In this document: positions 16,153-24,313 of the stretch, piece by piece
How the letters are laid out: each line of letters begins with the position of its first letter
Position numbering within the stretch: the first letter of the stretch is position 1
Assembly (NCBI RefSeq): GCF_030142075.1
Contig: NZ_CP126241.1
Span: forward strand, 310,001-374,000
Source of the DNA: Arthrobacter sp. zg-Y20
Lineage (GTDB): Bacteria > Actinomycetota > Actinomycetes > Actinomycetales > Micrococcaceae
Length of the DNA: 64,000 nucleotides
Direction: 5' to 3'
Notes under the pieces: generated by a model
Seen by the model: the letters and a program-made list of their open reading frames with translations, nothing else
What the model was told of the DNA's origin: nothing
The model's database searches: none
Position numbers and translations under genes: made by a program

Positions 16153-17257
16153 GCGGAGGCCCCCGCGCCGGCCGCGGCCGCGCTCGACAACCGCCGCGGG
16201 TGGGCGTGTGTCCCTTCCGCGCGTCATCGGGCATCGGCATTTCCGCACGCAGGCCCAGCAGCCGGATGGGACGACCGGGCTCAATGGCGCCGGCCAGGTC
16301 CAGCGATCGGGCCAGGACCTCGTCCCGGTCAAAGGTTTCCGGGATTTTCCGCGCGTGCGTTTTGGTGGTGAACGGTGCGTACCGGACTTTCAGGGTCAAG
16401 CCGATCACCGGACGGCCCTCGGCCGCGACGTCCTTCAGGACGTTCGCGGCCAGCTCCCGGACGGCGGCTTCCACCTGTGCCGGCTCGGTAAGGTCCTGCT
16501 GGAAGGTGGTTTCCCGGCTGTGCCCGCGCGCCACCCAGGGCGTGTCATCCACCGTGCTGGACCCGTCGCCGCGGCCCAGCTCCGCGTACCACGGCCCCAT
16601 CTTCGGGCCGAACTCCGGCACCAGGGCCTGCGGATCGGCAGCGGCCAGCTCCGCAACGGTGCTGATGCCGAGTTTGGCCAGCCGGCCGGAAATCTTGGCG
16701 CCGACACCCCACAGCTCCCGGGTGGGGCGGGCACCCATCACCTCCAGCCAGTTCTCCCGGGTGAGCCGGAAGACGCCGGCGGGCTTGCCCAGGTCGGTGG
16801 CGTTTTTGGCCCGGACCAGGGTGTCGCCGATGCCCACGCTGCAGTGCAGCTGCGTCTGCTCCAGCACGGCGGACTGGAGGTGCCGGGCGTAGGCTTCCGG
16901 ATCTTCCGTCTGCGTGCCGACAAAGGCTTCGTCCCACCCCAGCACCTGTACGACGGCGCCGGGTTGGGCACGCAGGGTGGCCATCACGACGTCGGACGCG
17001 GCCAGGTAGGCTTCGGTGTCCACGGGGAGGATGACGGCGTCGGGCACCTTGCGGGCGGCGATCCGCAGCGGCATCCCGGAGCCCACGCCGAACGCCCGCG
17101 CTTCGTAGGACGCGGTGGAGACCACGGCGCGTTCGGTCGGGTCGCCCCGGCCGCCCACAATCACCGGTTTGCCCGCCAGTTCCGGGCGCCGCAGCACTTC
17201 AACGGCCGCAATGAACTGGTCGAGGTCAACGTGCAGCACCCAATGGTTTCCGCTCAC
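16121..17257 (-). CDS. dinB: DNA polymerase IV (Y-family)
   Basis: A 378-residue lesion-bypass polymerase. The first catalytic motif is HVDLDQF (Asp11 and Asp13). The second reads LGWDEAF (Asp109, Glu110) where most Pol IV have SIDEA. The HhH region (LWGVGAKISGRLAKLGISTVAELA) and the little-finger domain follow. The C-terminal 35 residues are Arg/Pro-rich with no beta-clamp motif that I can see. It overlaps the MmyB-like gene tail-to-tail by 32 bases. Confidence 0.9.
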   Translation of the reverse strand: MSGNHWVLHVDLDQFIAAVEVLRRPELAGKPVIVGGRGDPTERAVVSTASYEARAFGVGSGMPLRIAARKVPDAVILPVDTEAYLAASDVVMATLRAQPGAVVQVLGWDEAFVGTQTEDPEAYARHLQSAVLEQTQLHCSVGIGDTLVRAKNATDLGKPAGVFRLTRENWLEVMGARPTRELWGVGAKISGRLAKLGISTVAELAAADPQALVPEFGPKMGPWYAELGRGDGSSTVDDTPWVARGHSRETTFQQDLTEPAQVEAAVRELAANVLKDVAAEGRPVIGLTLKVRYAPFTTKTHARKIPETFDRDEVLARSLDLAGAIEPGRPIRLLGLRAEMPMPDDARKGHTPTRGGCRARPRPARGPPLNRPAEVPSP

Positions 17258-17327
17258 GCGACCAGTGTGCCGCAGGCGCGGCTGCCGCGACCAGCAGAAT
17301 CACCGGACGCTGCACTCCGAAAGACGC

Positions 17328-18056
17328 CTAGGCGAAGTGGGTTGCCACCTTGGCGGCGGTGACCGATTCCACCAAACGCTCGGCCAGTTCGCGCAGTTTG
17401 ATGTTCTGGTTGCTGGAGGCGCGGCCGAGGATGGCGAAGGCCTCCTCCTGGCTGCAGCGGTTCTGGCCGGCGACAATGCCAACCGCAACGTCAATGGCGG
17501 TGCGGGATTCCATGGCCTTGCGCAGGTTCTCACCCATGTCCTGGTGGTTGGCGATCTGAACGGCAACCTGAAGGGTGATGGCAGCTTCCTCCGCATACTC
17601 CTGAACGCGGCCGGTCAGCTCTTCCGAGAAGATCCCCTTGGCCCGGGCATAGAGATTCAGGGCGGCGCCGCCGTCGTTCCCAATGAGCAAGGGCACAGCA
17701 AGCATCGAGTGATAGCCCCGGCTGCGGATCTCTTCGAAATACTCCCGCCAGCGGGGGTCCGTGCCGGTGTCGTCCACCAGGCTTTGTTCATCAGTCTCCG
17801 CCGCGTGCAGGCAGGGCCCGTCGCCGTACCCGTACTGCAGCTCGTCCAGTTCGATCGCCTCCGGCCCGCTGGTGGCCACGGTCTGGGCGTGTTTGTCCCG
17901 CTTGAGGGTAATGCTGCAGAGAAGCTTGGTCGGGTCACTGAACAGGTCAGCCGCATGGACGGCAAAGGCCTCCAGGAACGGACTCACTACCGGGTGGTCG
18001 AGAATAAGCTTCTGCAGTTGCGCGGCGACTGAGGTTCCCGGGGTATGGACTGACAT
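17328..18056 (-). CDS. GAF and ANTAR domain protein (RNA-binding antiterminator)
   Basis: A 242-residue protein: a GAF sensor domain (about residues 20-165) and a C-terminal ANTAR three-helix domain (about 178-238, ESRTAIDVAVGIVAGQNRCSQEEAFAILGRAS). ANTAR domains bind paired hairpins in target mRNAs and prevent termination. No target hairpin pair is obvious next to it. It is a single gene, separated from the upstream small gene by a strong terminator. Confidence 0.9.
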   Translation of the reverse strand: MSVHTPGTSVAAQLQKLILDHPVVSPFLEAFAVHAADLFSDPTKLLCSITLKRDKHAQTVATSGPEAIELDELQYGYGDGPCLHAAETDEQSLVDDTGTDPRWREYFEEIRSRGYHSMLAVPLLIGNDGGAALNLYARAKGIFSEELTGRVQEYAEEAAITLQVAVQIANHQDMGENLRKAMESRTAIDVAVGIVAGQNRCSQEEAFAILGRASSNQNIKLRELAERLVESVTAAKVATHFA

Positions 18057-18086
18057 GTTCTAAGCCTATCCAACACGCCGAAAGCG

Positions 18087-18125
18087 AGGAGGCCGGGCCA
18101 TCCCTTGGGGATGGCCCGGCCTCCT
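18087..18125 (-). terminator. Strong intrinsic-type terminator hairpin
   Basis: An 18-base perfect stem, AGGAGGCCGGGCCATCCC at 18087-18104 with its complement at 18108-18125, around a 3-base loop. It follows the stop of the small antitoxin-like gene (18134) and precedes the GAF-ANTAR start (18056), both on the minus strand, so it ends the small gene's transcript. Confidence 0.8.
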
Positions 18126-18133
18126 GCCTGCAG

Positions 18134-18262
18134 CTACTTCTGCTCGTCGTCCTTGTTGCCGCTCATCTTGTCCTTGACCTTGTCTTTGGCCTGATCAACC
18201 TGCTCGGGATGATCCTTGGCCGCGTCCTTGGCCTTGTCTGCCATGCCGCCCAAATCTGCCAT
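18134..18262 (-). CDS. Small antitoxin-like / Rv0909-type hydrophilic protein
   Basis: A 42-residue protein reading MADLGGMADKAKDAAKDHPE and then further DQAKDK/VKDKM repeats. It is very rich in Lys, Asp and Ala. It resembles the short MT0933/Rv0909-type antitoxin and CsbD-like proteins of actinobacteria. No toxin gene is adjacent. GAGGAAAGG lies 9 bases before the ATG at 18262 and a strong terminator follows, so it is transcribed alone. Confidence 0.7.
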   Translation of the reverse strand: MADLGGMADKAKDAAKDHPEQVDQAKDKVKDKMSGNKDDEQK

Positions 18263-18334
18263 GGGATTCTGCCTTTCCTCACTGGGGGTTGAGGCTCAGG
18301 TCCAGCTGCCTCGGTGGGTATCACCCATCCTGCA

Positions 18335-18350
18335 CCCGGCCGCGGCCGGG
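18335..18350. terminator. Perfect 16-base GC palindrome downstream of quinone reductase
   Basis: CCCGGCCG at 18335-18342 is followed directly by its complement CGGCCGGG. It lies 44 bases past the quinone reductase stop (18394, minus strand). It is a candidate hairpin end, though it lacks a loop and a T-run. Confidence 0.4.
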
Positions 18351-18393
18351 CGTAACCCCCGCACGGTCCGGCACCGGACCTTACTTCCCTTGA

Positions 18394-19416
18394 CTAAGCG
18401 TTTTCTTCGGCCACGCGGATGAGGATCTTTCCGGTGGTGCCGTTCTCGACGGCGTCGTGCGCGGCAGCGGTTTCCTCCAGCGGGAACCAGGTGAGCGGGA
18501 GCCCGGCGGATTCACCCACCGGCAGGACGCCGTCGCGCAGAGCTGCGGTGATGTCCTCTGCCGCGGCGTGCTGGGCCGCTTCACCGACAGTGTAGATGAG
18601 CACACCCTGCCAGCGGACGTTCTTGGCGAAGCTGGCGACGATCGGCGCGGTGAATTCCTCGCCGTTGTTGTTCGCGTAGTAGGCGATGCTGCCGTGGTTG
18701 GCGATTACGTCCACGTCGAGTGCCGCGTTCTGCGCGGGGGAGACCTCCACGATCTGGTGGACGCCGTCCGGGGCGATCTCGCGGATCCGGTCCGCCTCGG
18801 CGTCGTCCGGGTAGCGGACAATGTGCTGGGCGCCGGCAGCGCGCGCCAGCTCGGCCTTCGCATCGCTGCTGACCGTGGCAATCACGGTGGCACCGGCCCA
18901 CACGGCAAGCTGGATGGCGGCGTGCCCGACAGCGCCGGCGCCGCCCTGGACGAGGACGGTCCGTCCGGCGAGGGCGCCCGGGGCGAGCCGGGTGGGACCT
19001 TCTTCATGCACGGTCAGCGCGCGGTGCGCAGTCATGGCCGGGACGCCAAGGCTGGCCGCGACGTCGAATCCGATGCCCTCGGGCAGCTTCACCGCACGGT
19101 CGGCCGGCAGAATCGTGAGTTCCTGTGCGGTGCCGGTGGGGCGGCCGTGCGCCGCGAGGTAGATCCACACCCGGTCACCGGGCTGCAGGTCAGACACCCC
19201 TTCGCCGACAGCGTCGATGGTGCCGGCGCCGTCCTGGTTCGGCACCACCTCGGGGAAGGCAAGGTTTCCCGCGGCGCGGGCCTTCCAATCGGTGGGGTTC
19301 ACGCCGGAGACCACGACGCGGACCCGCACCTCCCCCGGACCGGGCGAGGCGACGTCGCGCTCCTCGAGCGTGAGGACGGATGAGGGGCCTGTGGTGGAGT
19401 ACACGATTGCTTTCAT
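18394..19416 (-). CDS. NADPH:quinone reductase-like MDR oxidoreductase
   Basis: A 340-residue medium-chain dehydrogenase/reductase without zinc ligands: GVNPTDWKAR in the catalytic domain, VLVQGGAGAVGHAAIQLAVWAGA as the NADPH-binding fold (about residues 150-175), then ATVSSDAKAELARAAGA. Such enzymes reduce quinones or enones with NADPH. It stands alone, divergent from the membrane protein at 19548. Confidence 0.88.
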   Translation of the reverse strand: MKAIVYSTTGPSSVLTLEERDVASPGPGEVRVRVVVSGVNPTDWKARAAGNLAFPEVVPNQDGAGTIDAVGEGVSDLQPGDRVWIYLAAHGRPTGTAQELTILPADRAVKLPEGIGFDVAASLGVPAMTAHRALTVHEEGPTRLAPGALAGRTVLVQGGAGAVGHAAIQLAVWAGATVIATVSSDAKAELARAAGAQHIVRYPDDAEADRIREIAPDGVHQIVEVSPAQNAALDVDVIANHGSIAYYANNNGEEFTAPIVASFAKNVRWQGVLIYTVGEAAQHAAAEDITAALRDGVLPVGESAGLPLTWFPLEETAAAHDAVENGTTGKILIRVAEENA

Positions 19417-19547
19417 TTGCGGTACAAGACACGGCGCCCTTCTTCTATTCCCGCCCGGAATGAAAAAGTCAGCACACTGTCCGTTATGCTACCTACCGAC
19501 GCGGCGGATCCGCCGTTGAATACGTCAGTTCTATGGGGGAAAGAAAC

Positions 19548-20096
19548 GTGTCTCAAGAGACCAGTTACAGCAATTCCGGAGGATTCCAGCCCGCAGCTCC
19601 GGCACCAACCCAAGCCATGGCTCCGGCTCGGGCGAAGACGGTGGAAACCGCCTTCTGGCTCCTGCTGGCTGCAGCGGCTACGGTGCTGATCCGCATTCCG
19701 GTGGCGATCGTGACCGCAAACCAGGACCGGTACAAATCCCAGATGGAGCGCTCCCTCGGGCCGGAAAACGCTGAGATCTGGGCCAATAACCAGATCGAAG
19801 GTTTTACCACGGCGGGCATCATCACCGCCCTCGTCCTCATCGCGTTGGCACTGCTGTCCCGGATGGGCCACGGCTGGCCGAGGATTGTGCTCATTGTGGT
19901 TGTGGTCCTGACCGCGCTGAACACCCGGGTGCAGTTCTCCGGGAGCCTTGTGGATGTTTACGAGGTTGCCTGGGTGACGCTGGTATCCGTTGTCCTGACC
20001 CTGGCGGCAACCGTGCTGTTGTTCCTGAAGCCGTCCAGTGACTACTTCAAGGCCAGGAAGCAGCACCGCAAGAGCAAGGCAGCGGCGCAGGCCTAG
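19548..20096 (+). CDS. Small membrane protein of unknown function
   Basis: About 182 residues. The first 35 are polar and Pro/Ala-rich, followed by four membrane helices (about 36-56, 88-107, 113-131 and 140-163). The basic tail KARKQHRKSKAAAQA is cytoplasmic. I do not recognise a named family. I choose the GTG at 19548 because GGGGGAAAGA is well spaced from it; the upstream ATG at 19533 lies at that ribosome site. A TATGCT -10-like element lies near 19487. Confidence 0.7.
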   Translation: MSQETSYSNSGGFQPAAPAPTQAMAPARAKTVETAFWLLLAAAATVLIRIPVAIVTANQDRYKSQMERSLGPENAEIWANNQIEGFTTAGIITALVLIALALLSRMGHGWPRIVLIVVVVLTALNTRVQFSGSLVDVYEVAWVTLVSVVLTLAATVLLFLKPSSDYFKARKQHRKSKAAAQA

Positions 20097-20110
20097 GCCG
20101 AGCGTGGACT

Positions 20111-20151
20111 GCGGCCGTCCGGTCAGCCTTCGCGGCTGCCCGGACGGCCGC
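20111..20151 (+). terminator. Terminator hairpin after the membrane protein
   Basis: GCGGCCGTCCGG at 20111-20122 pairs with CCGGACGGCCGC at 20140-20151, and CAGCC/GGCTG inside the loop can pair as well. It begins 15 bases after the stop at 20096. Confidence 0.65.
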
Positions 20152-20179
20152 GTCCGTTCTGCGGACGTAGGCTGGAAGC

Positions 20180-20785
20180 ATGCGACACGAAACCCTGTGG
20201 GAAGCCAAGAAGCGACAGAATCCGGGACACTCGGCCTGGTACATCTCCCGGTTTGAGCAGATGCGCCGCGACGGCGCTGATCTGCACGGCGAGGCCCGGC
20301 TGGTGGATGCAATGCTGCCGCGGGGTGCCCGGATCCTCGACGCCGGAGCAGGTCCCGGACGGGTGGGCGGGGAACTGGCCCGGCGCGGCCACACCGTCGT
20401 GGGCGTGGATGTGGACCCGGAACTGATCGACGCCGCCCGGCAGGACTTTCCCGAGGTGCAGTGGTTTGTGGGCGACCTGGCGGAACTGGACCTGCCCGCC
20501 GCCGGCGTGGCCGAGCCCTTTGACCTGATTGTGTGCGCCGGAAACGTCATGACATTCCTGGCGCCGGGCACCGCCGTCGACGTGCTCACGCGGATGCGGA
20601 ACCATCTGGCCCGCGACGGCCGGATTGTGGCGGGCTTCGGCGGAAACCGCGGCTACGCCTTCGACACGTTCTTCGACGACGCCGCCGCGGCCGGGCTGGC
20701 CGTGCAGCAGCGCTTCGGCACCTGGGACCTGCGGCTGTTTACGCCGGAGTCTGATTTCCTGGTGGCGGTGCTGGGCCGGGCCTAA
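20180..20785 (+). CDS. Class I SAM-dependent methyltransferase
   Basis: A 201-residue Rossmann methyltransferase: motif I ILDAGAGPGRVGGELARRG (about 52-70), motif II VVGVDVDPELI, then FDLIVCAGNVMTFLAPG as motif IV and post-motif. The substrate cannot be inferred. It is a single gene, convergent with a YbjQ-type fragment. Confidence 0.88.
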   Translation: MRHETLWEAKKRQNPGHSAWYISRFEQMRRDGADLHGEARLVDAMLPRGARILDAGAGPGRVGGELARRGHTVVGVDVDPELIDAARQDFPEVQWFVGDLAELDLPAAGVAEPFDLIVCAGNVMTFLAPGTAVDVLTRMRNHLARDGRIVAGFGGNRGYAFDTFFDDAAAAGLAVQQRFGTWDLRLFTPESDFLVAVLGRA

Positions 20786-20806
20786 CCGCCGGCTTTGCCC
20801 GGACTG

Positions 20807-21061
20807 CTAGTTCTTTTCGAGCACCACGGCGGTGCCGTTTGCGGTGACCGCAAAGAGGAAGGGGAGATACAGGGTGCCGCCGGAACTGGTTGCGGTTTCG
20901 GGATCCATGGTCAGGTAATCGAAATCCACGCCGATCACGGCGTTGCATCCGAGCGCGTAGGCCTCCTCCTTCAACTTGGCGAGGGCGGTTTGCCGGATAT
21001 CGGACAGGCCGGCCAGCAGGTCCGCACCGACACTCTTGTTCACTCCGCTAAACCAGCCGTG
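20807..21061 (-). pseudogene. YbjQ/UPF0145-type heavy-metal-binding domain, N-terminally truncated
   Basis: The last 84 codons of this frame, from HGWFSGVNKSVGADLLAGLSD through LKEEAYALGCNAVIGVDFDY, match the second half of the YbjQ fold and end normally. The first strand with its usual MIVTTTDTLPGY-type opening is absent. Upstream the frame continues open into low-complexity sequence with no start and no ribosome site. This looks like a gene cut at the edge of the variable island. A remote start further upstream cannot be excluded. Confidence 0.6.
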
Positions 21062-21356
21062 CCCGAAGCCGGGTAGATAGAAAGGCCGGGGGGGGAGGGG
21101 CCGGAATCGCAGATCAAGGGATTCCGGGCCCTTCCGTCGTGTGCCCCGAAATTCCCTGGGTGCGCGTGCGGCGGCCTCCGCCGCGCGCTCCCCGGCCGCC
21201 GCAAGGACACGCTGCGCGTCCACCACACCCAAGCCAAGGTCACCGGGCCGCCGACAACGCGCCCCCGTCAGAAGATCGTTGGCCAACACGGTAATGCGGC
21301 CTTTACCAGCCAGAAGGACACCGCCGGTATTTTGGGAACTTATGAGGACGCGAGAA
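21062..21356. other. Region without a recognisable gene at the island edge
   Basis: The minus strand is open through most of this stretch and shares the frame of the YbjQ fragment, with a phrase VLANDLLTGARCRRPGDLGLG, but I recognise no domain and see no start signal. It is probably decayed sequence between the YbjQ fragment and the RHS terminator. Confidence 0.4.
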
Positions 21357-21391
21357 AGGGGCCGAGTCCTTCCGCGGAAGACTCGGCCCCT
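21357..21391 (-). terminator. Terminator of the RHS/small membrane protein unit
   Basis: AGGGGCCGAGTC at 21357-21368 pairs with GACTCGGCCCCT at 21380-21391, and the loop contains the self-complementary TTCCGCGGAA. On the minus strand the stem is followed by a short CTTTC. It lies 26 bases past the stop of the small membrane protein. Confidence 0.7.
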
Positions 21392-21416
21392 CACCGGTAA
21401 TGCTAGTGAAGAAGCG

Positions 21417-21590
21417 TCACCAGTTTACCGTCGCTAGGAGGAGGGCGGCTCCTATGAGAGTGCAAACCACGGAAGCGGCATAATATTTTCGTCGTTGCGA
21501 TGGTGTCCCTCCCATATGGGAGGGAAGAACCGCGAGCGATAGTGCTGTGAGGCACAAAAGGGCAGCGGGTATTAGATACCACCAGATCAC
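21417..21590 (-). CDS. Small two-helix membrane protein coupled to the RHS tip
   Basis: A 57-residue protein beginning VIWWYLIPAALLCLTALSLA and ending VVCTLIGAALLLATVNW, with a short polar loop (GGTPSQRRKYY) between the two hydrophobic helices. The GTG at 21590 overlaps the RHS stop codon (GTGA), so translation is coupled. Its position directly behind a variable RHS C-terminus is where an immunity gene is expected. No homologue is recognised and the immunity role is inference. Confidence 0.6.
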   Translation of the reverse strand: MIWWYLIPAALLCLTALSLAVLPSHMGGTPSQRRKYYAASVVCTLIGAALLLATVNW

Positions 21591-22516
21591 GGCTGTGCCG
21601 CTCCCGTCACCTTGCCAATACCTGCCCCCACGAGTCCTCCAGCAACGAATGCCCCTGTTCCTACAGCACAGGCGGCACCTACGTCTCCTAGAGACGTTGA
21701 CTCCTCATCGATGGCATTGCCGATTCCTTCACCTAGGGCACCGGCTAAACAACTGCCGGCAGCGCCGGCGACCCAGCCACCTATAGAAGTTTTCAAACCT
21801 ACACCTATAGCAGTGCCTACAGCGCCCACTACGGCGTCGGCTAGTCCTCCAACAGCGTCTCCCAGTGAGAAGAGACCGAGTGGGTCAGAGTTGTTGACGG
21901 GATCGTTAGCTGCGTACGCATGGCGGTTGGCATTAGCCGGGTTAAGGGGGGTGTCCAGGGTGTCCATTTGAGTCCACCGTCCGATGCCGGGGTTGTACCA
22001 GCGTTGGCCGTATTTCACCCACCCCGTGGCCCGGTCTTGGAGCCCGATCTTGAAGGTGTACGGGTTCTGCGGCACGCCCAGGCCCCCAGAGTCTTCGGTG
22101 AGGGCGGGCCTGCCGTAGGGATCGTAGGCATAGGCGAAGGCCACATACTTGCCGCTGGTGATCAGGGCGGCAGGGTTACCGGTGCCGTCGTAAACATACA
22201 GGGACTGCATGCCGGAACTGGTACGCAGCATCAGCGGCTCACCGGTGACCGGATCATGTTCCACATAGGCGGTGAGGTTGTCCTTCTTCAACTGCTCAAT
22301 CACCGGTAGTCCCTGCGCGTCCGTGCGGCCGTAGGTGAGCTGATAGGTGCCCTGAGGCGTGGTCTGGGACAGCAGCTCGTTCTGGGCTGGGCCTGCGTAC
22401 TTGTAGGTGTAGGCCTTCCCGCCAACAGTGGCCGTCGTCATCTGTTCGGCCCCGTTGTACTTGTACGTCCCGGAGGGGTCGGCGGTGAGGTTCCCGGCGC
22501 CGTCCTTTTTGGGCAC
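21587..22516 (-). CDS. RHS repeat-associated core protein, C-terminal part
   Basis: About 309 residues. YD/RHS-type repeats occupy about 1-110 (GAGNLTADPSGTYKYNGAEQ, YVYDGTGNPAALIT). They are followed by the core: YTFKIGLQDRATGWVKYGQ, RWYNPGIGRWTQMDTLDTP and ANDPVNNSDPLGL (ending near residue 215). After it comes a variable tip of about 95 residues, Gly/Ala-rich and hydrophobic. A full RHS protein has 1000 or more residues, so the N-terminal bulk is missing. A GTG at 22516 gives a possible start but has no clear ribosome site. It is probably a displaced RHS tip cassette; the tip could be a membrane-active toxin. Confidence 0.7.
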   Translation of the reverse strand: MPKKDGAGNLTADPSGTYKYNGAEQMTTATVGGKAYTYKYAGPAQNELLSQTTPQGTYQLTYGRTDAQGLPVIEQLKKDNLTAYVEHDPVTGEPLMLRTSSGMQSLYVYDGTGNPAALITSGKYVAFAYAYDPYGRPALTEDSGGLGVPQNPYTFKIGLQDRATGWVKYGQRWYNPGIGRWTQMDTLDTPLNPANANRHAYAANDPVNNSDPLGLFSLGDAVGGLADAVVGAVGTAIGVGLKTSIGGWVAGAAGSCLAGALGEGIGNAIDEESTSLGDVGAACAVGTGAFVAGGLVGAGIGKVTGAAQP

Positions 22517-22723
22517 GGCGGGATAACGCTATGGACATGATGACCCCCGAAGAAATCGAGACTGACGCGGAGGCTGATTGCTCCGGTGAGTGCACGCTAA
22601 ACCCGGCGTTATGCGCTTGTCTGCGGCGAGACAGTACCTGTCTTTGCGAATAGAAACAGGTGTTTTCCCCATGGTGGTCTTCCGCCCCTCTCAAGAGGCA
22701 CTAACACGGAAACACGGAAATCT
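22517..22723. other. Gap between RHS fragment and lsr2 remnant
   Basis: No convincing gene. A 40-codon plus-strand frame at 22531-22653 encodes an acidic leader-like start and six cysteines (MDMMTPEEIETDAEADCSGE then more), but it lacks a clear ribosome site and any maturation gene nearby. I treat it as probably fortuitous. Confidence 0.4.
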
Positions 22724-22951
22724 GTGTTCCTGTGGGATGGCGATCAGGTGTTCTGGTGCGACGAGTTGAGCGTTTACTTGGAAAAGGGTCGTAAAGTTCG
22801 TGGCAGGGCGGGGCCCCAGCAGCGCTCAAAGATTTCTTCTCGGGATGAAACCCACCGTATCCGTGAGGCGGAGAAGAACGGTTACAGCCCCAGCAGTCGG
22901 GGCCGGATCAGCAAAGTCATCGTCGAGGCCTATCAAGCAGCCAGCTCCTAA
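22724..22951 (+). pseudogene. lsr2-type nucleoid protein gene, decayed
   Basis: The last 30 residues, IREAEKNGYSPSSRGRISKV and IVEAYQAASS, match the C-terminal DNA-binding domain of Lsr2, which has REWAxxNGYxxxxRGRI. The W of REWA is lost. Upstream, YLEKGRKVRGRAG matches the linker, and FLWDGDQ resembles the second strand of the dimerisation domain, but about a dozen codons between them and the whole first half are missing. Lsr2 silences foreign AT-rich DNA; here it sits in the foreign island as a relic. Confidence 0.65.
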
Positions 22952-23127
22952 ACAGGCCGGCCCGCTTCCGCCCTTACGGATAAGCTCGGAAAGCTTTCCC
23001 CGGAGAGGACTGACATATGCGCTATTATCGGCTTTTAATCACATCTCCGGAAAATTCATCCGGATACCCCCAAACCGTACGAATGGTTCAGAGCGGGTGA
23101 TCCCAATGGTCTCGGTACAGTGAGCGC

Positions 23128-23856
23128 ATGATTACTTCTGGGTTTAAGGCCCTTTCCGGTGTCGCTCTTTCCGCTCTGCTTCTCGCCGGCTGCGCCGCGC
23201 CGGCTCCCTCAACCGCAGAGGAGACTTCCGCCCCAGCGGTTCCGACACCGTCGGCACCAGCGACTCCGGCCGTGAAGATGACTGATACGGAACGTGTGGC
23301 CGCGGCAGAGGCCGCAGTTCAGGCTGAACTCCCCGATGCTCCCATTTGGAAAGGTATGAGCTTTGAGGGGGTCATCGTCAATGAATCCGAGGTCTGCGTT
23401 GACCGCACCTACGAGCCAGGAGGGGGCCTGGATGGTCTTGGTGGGAGTGCTGGCTATGTTGTCGTCAGGTTCCCAATGGTCACGCTGGGAGAGCCTCAGG
23501 ACGGACTTTGCGCAAGCTATCTACCAACAGACGAAAAAGTACAGGCCCCTGTCGACGTGCCCTCTGAGGTGGCTAAAGATCCCGGTCTGATGGTCAGCAC
23601 CACATTCGGAGATGAGTGGCCGCTGACCGTTCCTTATGTAGTTGCACACTGTGAGGACATCACAGTGTCAGGACGATCCCTCCAAGTGGCGACCGTAGAT
23701 GATTCAAATGGCAAGACCTACGCAGTAAACGGAACAGCCAAGGATCACGGCAACTTTCTCGACATTGATCCGATTTGGGCGTCGAATCCAGATGTTTCCG
23801 GGCTAAAAAAAGACATCAGCCCGGTCATTGATGCCGCTCTTGCGCTCTGTGATTAA
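23128..23856 (+). CDS. Lipoprotein with DUF2511-like domain
   Basis: A 242-residue secreted lipoprotein: signal sequence with lipobox LLAGC (Cys22), then a Pro/Ser/Ala linker to about residue 48. A domain of about 190 residues follows, with a second half ([20 protein letters not shown], then [14 protein letters not shown]) that resembles DUF2511. The function is unknown. Codon usage is less GC-biased than in the flanks, in keeping with the island. Confidence 0.75.
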   Translation: MITSGFKALSGVALSALLLAGCAAPAPSTAEETSAPAVPTPSAPATPAVKMTDTERVAAAEAAVQAELPDAPIWKGMSFEGVIVNESEVCVDRTYEPGGGLDGLGGSAGYVVVRFPMVTLGEPQDGLCASYLPTDEKVQAPVDVPSEVAKDPGLMVSTTFGDEWPLTVPYVVAHCEDITVSGRSLQVATVDDSNGKTYAVNGTAKDHGNFLDIDPIWASNPDVSGLKKDISPVIDAALALCD

Positions 23857-24020
23857 TCTTCCCAAGAGCAGGACTCGTGTGGGCCGTATCGGAGGTTGAA
23901 GCGTCGTGCGTCGGCGAACGGTCGTTTTCCAACATCGGGAAATGGCATAGTCCGACCGTGCCCGGAAGCCCCTGCAGTATGTTTTGCTAAGCGGTCCAGT
24001 CGCGAAGCAGGTAGTAGGAG
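23857..24020. other. Intergenic stretch without a gene
   Basis: No supportable reading frame, hairpin or repeat stands out between the lipoprotein and the minus-strand remnants. Confidence 0.5.
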
Positions 24021-24230
24021 TCAGGTTGGATCCGCCTCTCTCGACGAGAGGCAGCTCCAACCGGTACGGATCAGCCCATCCCCACGGTGGATCCTGCCTT
24101 TGACTTGGTTGCTTTGCTCGTCGAGTTTGAAGGGAGCTTCGCTCCCAGCTCTATTGCTGAAGCTCGACGCGACATAGAACCTTTTCACAACCTCTGCCTC
24201 CTGGTGGGAATTGTGATCATTGTTGCTCAT
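24021..24230 (-). pseudogene. Possible nucleoside 2-deoxyribosyltransferase-like fragment
   Basis: From the ATG at 24230 the frame reads MSNNDHNSHQEAEVV and KRFYVASSFSNRAGSEA. The RFYVASSFSNRA element resembles the first strand of nucleoside 2-deoxyribosyltransferase-like proteins. After about 35 residues the similarity stops and the frame ends at 69 codons, so only an N-terminal stub remains. It lies downstream of the 24314-24823 gene on the same strand. The family assignment is weak. Confidence 0.35.
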
Positions 24231-24313
24231 TGAGCTAGGCCGGTGCGTCACATACGCCATAGAGGGATCCCTGTACGGTCGGCCTGGGAGCTTGCGAGAG
24301 CTTTGCTCAAGCG

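Noticed and set aside
16001-17362. Open plus-strand reading of 453 codons across Pol IV
   Set aside because: No motifs, and both Pol IV and the MmyB-like gene account for the DNA.
22531-22653. 40-residue Cys-rich frame resembling a peptide precursor
   Set aside because: No clear ribosome site, no modification or export gene nearby, and it sits in decayed sequence.
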